Assembly (NCBI GenBank): GCA_013140935.1
Contig: JABFSD010000611.1
Location: 1 to 13,772, forward strand
DNA from: Acidobacteriota bacterium
Lineage (GTDB): Bacteria; Acidobacteriota; Blastocatellia; RBC074
Direction of reading: 5' to 3'
Length of the DNA stretch: 13,772 nucleotides
Of the stretch, positions 7,666 through 13,772 are shown one piece after another (the first letter of the stretch is position 1; the number at the start of each line of letters is the position of its first letter). A program made the translations under genes and the position numbers. The notes under the pieces were generated by a model. It ran no database searches, was not told the origin of the DNA, and saw nothing but the letters and a program-made list of their open reading frames with translations.

Positions 7666-8523
7666 ATGAAAAAGAATTCTTTTAAGCTATTTTACTATCG
7701 TCTATTTATTTTTAGTTTTTTCGCTTTTGGCCTGCTTAGCCAAGTCCCACAGTCGGGGTTTGGTCAAACCTCGCAGAGTAAGCTGCAATACACTGCGAAT
7801 AACTCTGACCAGGATACGCGGGCGAGTATCGAAATCGACCCGACCACGCTAGCGTTATCCATTTCAATCCCCCTTGCTAATTTTCCCGGTCGCAAAGGCG
7901 GGGTACCCGTCAATTTCAGATATGCCTCTAAAGTCTGGAAAATTAAATACCAGGAGCCGTGGCCGTTGCCTGACAGTGGAAACCCAGTGGTGGCGAGTTT
8001 ACTGTATGGAGCATTTGCGGAACAAACCCAAGCGGGTTGGACCACGAATCTAGGTATTCCTTACATAGAGTTCACTGGTTCGGCGGAACCATTTATTGCC
8101 CGGTTTCATCAAACCGGGGTACGTCGCTCACAATGGCCGGATTATTTTACTACGGATGACGGAAAACCTTATGACCCTCTTTTCCCACCAGGAATAGGCA
8201 TTGAAGATGGCGCTGAAGTTCGACCTTGGTTATATGCAAAAGCGAGTTTGACCATGCGTATGCCGGACGGTTCTTCGCACGAACTCCGTCAGGCCGACAT
8301 GTTAGGCTTTGTCGGCGGACTTTTTAAGGCAGTGGATGGTTCTCGGATAATTTTTGACGGCAATGCAGATATTTTATATCTGGCAGACGGGTCTCGCTAT
8401 GATTTAAGTAACAGCCAAGCAGTGAAATTTATTGACCCCAACGGCAACGTCGTCAGCTACGCCGCTTCATTGCCTTATAGCTCTTTCAGTCAACTAACAT
8501 ACCGTGGGACGAATTCTTACTAA
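7666..8523 (+). CDS. RHS/YD-repeat exported protein, N-terminal fragment (frame broken)
   Basis: The ATG at 7666 follows GGAG (7657-7660) by five bases. The protein starts with a signal peptide (basic KKNSFK, then the hydrophobic LFIFSFFAFGLL, cleavage probably after GFG), so this RHS protein uses the Sec route and not a PAAR/type VI N-terminus. It continues with an N-terminal RHS/wall-associated domain: IEIDPTTLALSISIPLANFP, GRKGGVPVNFRYASKVW, later LTMRMPDGSSHELRQADMLG and IDPNGNVVSYAASLPYSS. The frame leaves the expected protein near 8495: QLT is followed by YRGTNSY and stop, whereas the next frame gives HTVGRILTNP, close to the DTLGR motif expected there. A loss of two bases or gain of one around 8495-8499 explains it; a two-base loss would restore QLTDTVGR. 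This is one part of a gene that originally ran to 13102. Confidence 0.8.
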   Translation: MKKNSFKLFYYRLFIFSFFAFGLLSQVPQSGFGQTSQSKLQYTANNSDQDTRASIEIDPTTLALSISIPLANFPGRKGGVPVNFRYASKVWKIKYQEPWPLPDSGNPVVASLLYGAFAEQTQAGWTTNLGIPYIEFTGSAEPFIARFHQTGVRRSQWPDYFTTDDGKPYDPLFPPGIGIEDGAEVRPWLYAKASLTMRMPDGSSHELRQADMLGFVGGLFKAVDGSRIIFDGNADILYLADGSRYDLSNSQAVKFIDPNGNVVSYAASLPYSSFSQLTYRGTNSY

Positions 8524-10090
8524 TCCCCTGGCGAATACGACGTCAGGGGACCACACGTGGACTATTCCCAATGCGCAAGGCGGTAGCTCCACGTACATCT
8601 TTCGCTGGCGTAACTTGAGTCAAGTACGGTCTGATCCCAATCAGCCGCTTCGCTATGTCGGGCCGTGGTACACCAACAACGGCGACCCGCTGACGGAAAT
8701 TCCATCCACGACGCAGGCTCTATTCGCTCAAATAGGCGAAGGTAATGCGGGAGTGCATATGAATGGCCTGTTGGAGCTTTTCGATCCGGTCGTGCTGGGA
8801 GAAATTGAACTGCCCAATGGCAAAAAATACGTTTTCAAATACAACGTCTATGGCGAAATTGATAAGGTTACTTTATCGACCGGCGGCTATCATCGTTACG
8901 ACTATGGCTATGTCGAAGCGCGTTCGTCGCTTTCACAATCTGTTGCTTATGCGCAATCCAACCGTGGTGTAATTGCAGCTTGGGACAGCCCCACTGGCTT
9001 ATCGGGCGATGAATATCCAGCTTGGGTTTATCAACCCAATGGGAACCACACTGTTATAACAGCGCCGAACGGAACAGTCACCAAGCATTTCTTTCATAAG
9101 AGCGGCGTTCCCATCTGGATGAAATTTAATACGCCTGTAGGTGCGGCACTAGAAGGAAAAATTTACGAGACGCAAGTCTTTAACAATACCAACACGATGT
9201 TGCGCAGAACGTTATCGCAGTGGGTCTATACTGGTATTCAAGGGGTGCCAGGTGCGGGTGATGCTGGCACTCCTATTGCTGACAGCGACGCTTCACGCAA
9301 TGCGCGAATGACGCGACAGGTCGAGATTCTCTTAGATACAGGTGGACAGGCTTTAGCTACAGCCACGGAAATGGATTACGACGATGACCTGAACGTTATT
9401 GCTACTCGCTCGTATGATTACACCTTGATTGACCAGGCAACGGCACAAACAGCGACAATTTCCGTTATCGCAAACGGCGTATTGCTGCGAACCGAAGAAA
9501 CAACCTATTTACTGAACGACTCGAGCGTCGCACAAGGCTACCGTGATCGCAATTTGGTCGCGCTACCTAGTAAAAAGCTGGTGAAAAATGGAACGGGCAC
9601 AGTGATCGCAGCCACTGAATTTAAATATGACGAAGCCGGCTACTTGTCTCCTCCCTATGGCGCGGTAACAAATTGGATTGACCCGTCAGTTCCTTATCGC
9701 GGCAATGTAACGACAACCCGAAGCTGGAATAATAATGGCAATGCGGCTTGGTCTGGTTGGAACAGCGGCGCGTGGATTGAAACCCACACTGAATATGATC
9801 GGTGCGGCAACGTACGCAAAACCTGGGATGGAAAACAAAATCTAACTGAGACTAGCTATCTTGATTCGTATAGTGACGGCATCAATCGCAACACTTACGC
9901 GTTCCCGACCGAAACCACTTCACCTGGTTCTATTTTAATTAGTAAAGCGAAATATCATTACTTAACGGGGAAGGCTGTTGAAAGTACTGACCCAAATAAT
10001 GTGAAGACTCAAATTGAGTATAACGACTCTTTGCAGCGCGTGACCAAAACGTGCAGTGGGAACAACGCTCGTCAACCAAACTACGGTTAG
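8504..10090 (+). CDS. RHS/YD-repeat protein, middle fragment
   Basis: The frame is open from 8498 to the TAG at 10088-10090. The GTG at 8504 is only the first possible start codon; there is no ribosome site, and this is a continuation of the upstream fragment. It holds the pre-repeat shell region, with FRWRNLSQVRSDPNQPLRYV near the start and then LPNGKKYVFKYNVYGEIDKV (about residues 103-122), GGYHRYDYGYVE, NGTVTKHFFHKSGV, ATATEMDYDDDLNVIATRSY and TETSYLDSY. These are hallmarks of secreted RHS proteins. The frame fails at ACC AAAA CG (10044-10051): removing one A from the A4 run (10046-10049) gives RVTKRAVGTTLVNQTTVSYD and rejoins the next fragment. An indel in a short homopolymer could be a true mutation or a sequencing error. 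Confidence 0.75.
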   Translation: MGRILTNPLANTTSGDHTWTIPNAQGGSSTYIFRWRNLSQVRSDPNQPLRYVGPWYTNNGDPLTEIPSTTQALFAQIGEGNAGVHMNGLLELFDPVVLGEIELPNGKKYVFKYNVYGEIDKVTLSTGGYHRYDYGYVEARSSLSQSVAYAQSNRGVIAAWDSPTGLSGDEYPAWVYQPNGNHTVITAPNGTVTKHFFHKSGVPIWMKFNTPVGAALEGKIYETQVFNNTNTMLRRTLSQWVYTGIQGVPGAGDAGTPIADSDASRNARMTRQVEILLDTGGQALATATEMDYDDDLNVIATRSYDYTLIDQATAQTATISVIANGVLLRTEETTYLLNDSSVAQGYRDRNLVALPSKKLVKNGTGTVIAATEFKYDEAGYLSPPYGAVTNWIDPSVPYRGNVTTTRSWNNNGNAAWSGWNSGAWIETHTEYDRCGNVRKTWDGKQNLTETSYLDSYSDGINRNTYAFPTETTSPGSILISKAKYHYLTGKAVESTDPNNVKTQIEYNDSLQRVTKTCSGNNARQPNYG

Positions 10091-12470
10091 TTATGACGAC
10101 ACTGCGCGAGTGGTGACGACGGCTACCGACAAAGACGCCAATCTGGATGGGTTGCTGCAAAGCCAAACCAAATTTGATGGCTTAGGCCGTGTCTGGCGCG
10201 CAGCCAGCAAGCACAGCAGCGGGCAATGGAGCATCACTGACACCGCACATGACGCCTTGGGGCGAGTCGAGAAAGTGTCGAATCCTTATCTGGCTGTCGA
10301 TACCAATGGCACGACGCTTAACCCGCCGGGGCTATGGACGACTAGCACGTTTGACGCGCTGAGTCGGGTCATCAATGTCAAGACCCCGGATAATGCGCAA
10401 TTGACTACGGTTTATTCGGGTAACACGGTCACCGTCACCGATCAGGCTAACAAGAGCCGTAAGAGCGAAACCGATGCGCTGGGGCGACTGGTCAAAGTAT
10501 GGGAAGACCCGGGAAGCACGCCAAAATTGAATTACCTGACCAGTTACGAATATGACGCGCTGGATAACCTGAAGAAAGTCACTTCGGACACGCAAACGCG
10601 GACGTTTAATTACGACTCACTCAAACGGCTAACTTCGGCATCTAACCCCGAAAGCGGGACAGTGAATTATGAATACGATCCGAATGAAAACTTAACCAAG
10701 AAAACCGACGCGCGCGGGATTTTTATCCAATACGATTATGATGCGCTGAACCGCAATATTTCCGTAGATTATTCAAACACGAATCTGGGCGTCCCGGACA
10801 TCACCCGCGTGTATGACAATCCGAACAGCGGCGCTTATGGATTGGGCCGCCTCTGGTATGATTTTGCCAATGGCGATGACACGCACGGAGCCAATGTCGA
10901 ATATAAAGACATTGGCAGTTATGATGCGCTGGGCAGGCCGCTATCCGTCAACCAATGGTTCAAGCATAACAGCGACTGGGGCACTAATATTTTTACGACT
11001 CAGCAAACTTACAACCTTGCCGGGCAGGTCAAAACCATCACTTATCCTTCCGGTCGCACGGTCACGATGAATTATGACAACGCGGGATGCCTGAGCGAGT
11101 TCAAGGGCACCTTGGGCGATGGCACCTTGCGGAATTATGCAGGAAACACCACGGAGCCGTTGCAATACAGCGCCGCCGGGCAGTTGATTAAAGAGCGGTT
11201 CGGCACCAACACGCCGCTTTACCATCAGATGTATTTCAACAATCGCCAGCAATTGTATAACATCCAGTTGGGCACGAACACGACGAGTGACATCAACGAG
11301 GGGGTCAATAAAAACCGGGGCGAGTTGCGGTTGTATTACAATGCGGATTATCTCCCCAATAGCGGCGCGCAGAACAACGGTAACCTTTATCGAGCGGAAC
11401 ATTTCGTTCCGCTCAATGACAGTGTGACTTCTTATATTGACAGCGTGAGTTATTATAATTACGACGCGCTGAATCGGCTGGTATCGGTGGATGAGTTACC
11501 CATTGCCTATTGGGTGAATCCGGCGGAAGGTTGGCTGCCACAATCTTACTCGCAACGGTACAAATATGACCGCTGGGGTAATCGGCAGTTGAATGTGGTG
11601 GCTACCTGGGGCATCGGCATCAATCGGAAAGATTTCGGCAAGAACGATACGAACAATCGGCTCACCGCACCGGTTGGGCAAAGCGGAATGATGACTTATG
11701 ATGCCGCCGGAAATTTGACCTTTGACAATTACTCTACTCCCATCCCGCAGTGTTACGAATATGACGCGGAAAACCGCTTAAAAAACGTCAAGCTCAACAA
11801 TTGCAGTAATGCGGTGACGCATACTTACACGTATGAGGCCGACGGGAAGCGTACACGGCGCAACGTCAATGGAGTAGAGACGTGGCTGATTTACGGCCTC
11901 GGCAGTGAATTAGTGGCTGAATATCCTGTGGGCGGCACATCCAACGCGCCGCAGAAAGAATACGGCTATCGCGGCGGACAGTTGCTGGTGATTTACGACG
12001 CGACGGAAAGCGGCGACAAACGCTGGCAATGGCTGGTGACCGATCATTTGGGTACGCCCCGGATGATCGCCGATTTGAGCGGTTCGCTGACCGGGATGAA
12101 ACGGCATGATTATTTGCCCTTCGGCGAAGAGATCAAGGCGGGTACGGGCGTGCGAGATGCGAGTTATGGCTACGCAACAGATAAGGTACGCCAAAAATTT
12201 ACGGGGTATGAGCGGGATGATGAAACCGGACTCGATTTCGCACAATCAAGGTATTATTCGTCCACTCAGGGACGGTTTACTAAGCCTGATGTTTTTGGTG
12301 GTAGGCTTACCAACCCACAAACCCTAAACCTTTATGCTTACGTTCTGAATAATCCGCTAAAATGGAATGACCCGTCTGGGCACATGGCGCAAGAACCCAA
12401 GAACCCAAGAAAGATTGGAAAAGCCAGTGTGGAAAAACCTATGATTGTGATCCTACAGAATACGAAGTAG
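10056..12470 (+). CDS. RHS/YD-repeat protein, core fragment
   Basis: The frame is open from 10044 to the TAG at 12468-12470; the GTG at 10056 is not a real start. It carries successive YD repeats (FDGLGRVWRA, FDALSRVINV, YEYDALDNLKKVTSDTQTRT, FNYDSLKRLTSASNPESGTV, YDYDALNRNISVDYS, MNYDNAGCLSEFKGTL, YEYDAENRLKNVKL). These build the hollow RHS shell that encloses the C-terminal toxin. The end has the classic RHS-associated core: WLVTDHLGTPRMIADLSG at about 659-676, YLPFGEEIKAGT, TGLDFAQSRYYSSTQGRFTK at about 724-743, NLYAYVLNNPLKWNDPSG at about 758-776. Toxin domains normally begin right after DPSG. Here 8 extra bases (12391-12406 holds two copies) switch the frame, so the product ends in an unrelated tail (RKIGKASVEKPMIVILQNTK) and carries no toxin. 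Confidence 0.85.
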   Translation: MGTTLVNQTTVSYDDTARVVTTATDKDANLDGLLQSQTKFDGLGRVWRAASKHSSGQWSITDTAHDALGRVEKVSNPYLAVDTNGTTLNPPGLWTTSTFDALSRVINVKTPDNAQLTTVYSGNTVTVTDQANKSRKSETDALGRLVKVWEDPGSTPKLNYLTSYEYDALDNLKKVTSDTQTRTFNYDSLKRLTSASNPESGTVNYEYDPNENLTKKTDARGIFIQYDYDALNRNISVDYSNTNLGVPDITRVYDNPNSGAYGLGRLWYDFANGDDTHGANVEYKDIGSYDALGRPLSVNQWFKHNSDWGTNIFTTQQTYNLAGQVKTITYPSGRTVTMNYDNAGCLSEFKGTLGDGTLRNYAGNTTEPLQYSAAGQLIKERFGTNTPLYHQMYFNNRQQLYNIQLGTNTTSDINEGVNKNRGELRLYYNADYLPNSGAQNNGNLYRAEHFVPLNDSVTSYIDSVSYYNYDALNRLVSVDELPIAYWVNPAEGWLPQSYSQRYKYDRWGNRQLNVVATWGIGINRKDFGKNDTNNRLTAPVGQSGMMTYDAAGNLTFDNYSTPIPQCYEYDAENRLKNVKLNNCSNAVTHTYTYEADGKRTRRNVNGVETWLIYGLGSELVAEYPVGGTSNAPQKEYGYRGGQLLVIYDATESGDKRWQWLVTDHLGTPRMIADLSGSLTGMKRHDYLPFGEEIKAGTGVRDASYGYATDKVRQKFTGYERDDETGLDFAQSRYYSSTQGRFTKPDVFGGRLTNPQTLNLYAYVLNNPLKWNDPSGHMAQEPKNPRKIGKASVEKPMIVILQNTK
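11077..11114 (+). repeat. RHS core segment duplicated at window end
   Basis: These 38 bases match 13735-13772 at 35 positions. Both copies encode NAG(C/R)LSEFKGTL of a YD repeat. The similarity continues weakly upstream and presumably strongly beyond the window edge. It marks a second RHS core fragment downstream of the toxin-immunity pair. Confidence 0.8.
12391..12406 (+). repeat. 8-bp tandem duplication AAGAACCC causing frameshift
   Basis: AAGAACCC occurs at 12391-12398 and again at 12399-12406, followed by a partial third copy AAGAA. With one copy removed the reading is AQEPKKDWKSQCGKTYDCDP, which passes straight from the RHS core into the toxin frame. With two copies the core frame runs to a stop at 12468. 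Slipped-strand replication is the simple origin. Confidence 0.85.
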
Positions 12471-13102
12471 TGGCTACCGTTGACACGCTCGAAATGGGGG
12501 AGCCTAGTTTTGGAGCAAGCGTAATTCCAATTGTGGGGCCATCGCTAGAGGCAGAATATAACTTTAAAACCGGGCACCCCGTTAAAGGAACCTTTTATTC
12601 TGCGATGGCGATTTCAGACTTGGCTATAGTAAAAGGCCTTGCTGTTGGATTAGCAAAAATTGGGATTAAGGCTTTTAGAAAAAAAGCAACAACCGAAGCA
12701 GGAGAGCTTTTTGTTAAAGAGGTTGCGGCGGAATCGGGGACACAGATTCCAGGAGCGATAGATAATGGCGAAGATCTAGTGACTGTAGGACGGTGGATGA
12801 GTCGCACTGAGTATGAAGCAATGGTAAGCACTAATATGGTGCAAGAAAGCGCTAAACTAGGTGTTACCAATGTGGCTCTCCCAGAAACTGCGTTGGCATT
12901 TATGAATCAAGCAGAGGTTGGCAGTTTGTATGTTAGGTTTACTGTGCCGGCAGCTTCAGTTATTTCCAAAGGGGGTGGTTGGGGGCTTATCCCAGGGCCA
13001 GGCAGTATTTATGCTAGGCTAGCAATTCGACAGGGGGCCGCTGCTCCGCAAATGCCTGTCGCTACAAGTATTGTTCACGCAGCAACTAAAATTCGCAATT
13101 AA
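12470..13102 (+). CDS. RHS C-terminal toxin domain, TreTu-like (putative ADP-ribosyltransferase), detached from the core
   Basis: The frame is open from 12371 and joins the RHS core if one 8-bp repeat is removed. The GTG at 12470 shares its first G with the TAG that ends the core. Numbered from there, residues of about 15-68 (ASVIPIVGPSLEAEYNFKTG, FYSAMAISDLAIVKGLAVGL) resemble the hydrophobic pre-toxin linker of RHS effectors. The toxin follows: VGRWMSRTEYEAM (106-118), MVQES, GSLYVRFTVPAASV (151-164), GPGSIYARLAIRQG and PQMPVATSI. From memory this RWMSxxEY, YVxFxVP, PQMP pattern belongs to the RHS toxins named TreTu, which ADP-ribosylate EF-Tu; Arg108 would be the NAD-site Arg. Relatives often have YVEF where this one has YVRF, which could matter for activity. 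The family call is moderate: the RHS-toxin nature is much surer than the enzyme activity. Composition is visibly more AT-rich than the RHS core, as in transferred toxin cassettes. Confidence 0.65.
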   Translation: MATVDTLEMGEPSFGASVIPIVGPSLEAEYNFKTGHPVKGTFYSAMAISDLAIVKGLAVGLAKIGIKAFRKKATTEAGELFVKEVAAESGTQIPGAIDNGEDLVTVGRWMSRTEYEAMVSTNMVQESAKLGVTNVALPETALAFMNQAEVGSLYVRFTVPAASVISKGGGWGLIPGPGSIYARLAIRQGAAAPQMPVATSIVHAATKIRN

Positions 13103-13162
13103 TGCGTTTGGCGAATTAAAAGCATCAACGGTTATATTGCTGAATGTAAGAAAGGTGGTGCA

Positions 13163-13462
13163 ATGATAAATGAATTTAAGGCTTGGTTTAGAATGAACGA
13201 GCAACGACTTAAAAATGGCTTGATTCAAGTTGAAATAGAGCAACGAGATGACCCGACCGAAGTTATTAAGGCCGTACTGGAAAATGAGATGCACATCGCA
13301 AGCATCATACATTGGGAAATAGGCGCGCTTGATGTAGATGTATTGAGTTTGTCCGAAGGCAAATCAATTTTTGCCCGACGTTATGACCTTGAAAACCCTA
13401 ATGAAATAACCTTGGTGTTAGAAGAGGTAGCTAGTAAATTTCTGCACCGATCTTTTGACTAA
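13163..13462 (+). CDS. immunity protein, TriTu-like
   Basis: A 99-residue acidic cytoplasmic protein, 60 bases after the toxin stop, with AAAGGTGG (13151-13158) four bases before ATG. It opens MINEFKAWFRMNEQRL and continues through IQVEIEQ, ASIIHWEIGALDVDVLSLSEG and a final amphipathic helix EITLVLEEVASKF. It lacks a signal peptide or membrane segment. Size, position directly after an RHS toxin end, low GC and the pattern of short beta strands (IIHWEIGALDVDVL) fit an immunity protein. The sequence resembles those I remember as the TriTu family, the partner of TreTu toxins. It would protect the producer by binding the toxin. The reading frame is intact although the RHS gene upstream is broken, which suggests continued need for protection or recent decay. 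Confidence 0.65.
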   Translation: MINEFKAWFRMNEQRLKNGLIQVEIEQRDDPTEVIKAVLENEMHIASIIHWEIGALDVDVLSLSEGKSIFARRYDLENPNEITLVLEEVASKFLHRSFD

Positions 13463-13514
13463 AGTTGAAGCCCAGGAGTCGCTATCAGGCATCTCAAGCA
13501 TGCGATAGCGGAGA

Positions 13515-13565
13515 CAGGCGCGGGAGCCGGAGCAACCAGCGATTTTGCGGAGGCTCCCGCGCCTG
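13515..13565. repeat. 14-bp perfect inverted repeat
   Basis: CAGGCGCGGGAGCC (13515-13528) and GGCTCCCGCGCCTG (13552-13565) are exact complements around a 23-base loop. There is no T tract, and a proper terminator lies 80 bases further on. Shorter complementary arms flank it (AGCGGA 13507-13512 and TCCGCT 13598-13603). It may be a mobile palindromic element, a transcript-end stabiliser for the immunity message, or a remnant of the cassette boundary. The strong GC contrasts with the AT-rich immunity gene before it. Confidence 0.6.
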
Positions 13566-13646
13566 CCGGAGCGTGGCTCAGGAGTCACCGCGCGCCTTCC
13601 GCTGTCTGCCTCGACTAACTCGACTAAATCCGGGTAACCCGAATTG

Positions 13647-13677
13647 CCGCAGCTTTTCTTTTAGCTGCGGTTTTTTG
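13647..13677 (+). terminator. intrinsic terminator after toxin-immunity pair
   Basis: CCGCAGCT (13647-13654) and AGCTGCGG (13663-13670) form a perfect 8-bp stem around TTTCTTTT, followed by TTTTTTGTTT. This is a textbook plus-strand intrinsic terminator and probably ends the RHS-toxin-immunity transcript. Confidence 0.88.
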
Positions 13678-13682
13678 TTTGT

Positions 13683-13772
13683 GTGGTGGAAGCATTGGGA
13701 AGTACGCGAACGGTGGGAAATGGCGGCTTGCGCTACAACGCAGGACGCCTGAGCGAGTTCAAGGGCACGTTG
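13683..13772 (+). CDS. start of a second RHS core fragment (partial, runs off window)
   Basis: In the frame of 13734, the last 13 codons read YNAGRLSEFKGTL, the same YD-repeat segment as MNYDNAGCLSEFKGTL near 11065-11114. Upstream the frame stays open to the terminator and reads GSTRTVGNGGLR, with RTV loosely matching SGRTVTMNYD of the main copy. The GTG at 13683 is the first possible start, but it has no ribosome site and lies directly after the terminator. This is therefore more likely a displaced, promoterless RHS fragment than a complete gene. Such orphan RHS ends, each with its own toxin and immunity gene, typically follow a main RHS gene. Confidence 0.55.
   Translation, partial: MVEALGSTRTVGNGGLRYNAGRLSEFKGTL

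Noticed and set aside
8495..10090. Programmed frameshifting as explanation for the RHS breaks
   Set aside because: No canonical slippery heptamer with a following structure is present at 8495 or 10046. The third break is an 8-bp duplication, so mutation or sequence error fits better.
13465..13752. 95-residue plus-strand ORF after the immunity gene
   Set aside because: It runs across the 14-bp palindrome and the intrinsic terminator, has no ribosome site, and overlaps the RHS fragment in another frame.

Overview
The window looks like an accessory region of a free-living bacterium, most likely an acidobacterium. I infer this from three things: a selenocysteine-type SelD, a secreted fibre-like protein with GNVGIGT and GYGV repeats, and a Sec-exported RHS/YD-repeat protein of a style I associate with Blastocatellia-like genomes. 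No rRNA or other phylogenetic marker is present, so the assignment is tentative. Plus-strand genes dominate from about 2.4 kb onward. The first 1.35 kb is mobile-element debris on the minus strand.

Layout. (1) 1-1344, minus strand: a small Cys-rich ORF of a widespread uncharacterised family, a minus-strand intrinsic terminator, and the 5' two thirds of an IS1-type transposase that still carries an A AAA AAG frameshift site but has lost its C-terminal catalytic part. (2) 1345-2437: gene-poor DNA with two strong hairpins, the second directly in front of selD. (3) 2438-3475: selD, whose catalytic selenocysteine is encoded by an in-frame TGA at 2477-2479 followed by a SECIS-like hairpin. An ordinary gene caller would start this gene at 2555 and lose the active site. 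(4) 3476-4888: a lone small helix-turn-helix gene between two long non-coding stretches. (5) 4889-13462: three exported or membrane-anchored proteins in a row (fibre-like protein, anchored unknown, RHS), followed by an RHS C-terminal toxin domain and an immunity-like gene. (6) 13463-13772: a 14-bp perfect inverted repeat, an intrinsic terminator, and the start of a second RHS core fragment that runs off the window.

The main system is a polymorphic toxin locus. A secreted RHS shell of about 1,800 residues once carried a C-terminal toxin resembling the RHS family that I remember as TreTu-type ADP-ribosyltransferases. It is followed by a gene resembling the matching TriTu-type immunity proteins. 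In this sequence the RHS reading frame is broken three times. Two breaks look like small indels. The third is a clear 8-bp tandem duplication exactly at the core/toxin junction, which separates the toxin from the exported shell. The RHS fragment beyond the immunity gene is the usual signature of an orphan or displaced RHS cassette and offers homology for cassette exchange.

All family names are from memory and from visible motifs; no database search was possible.
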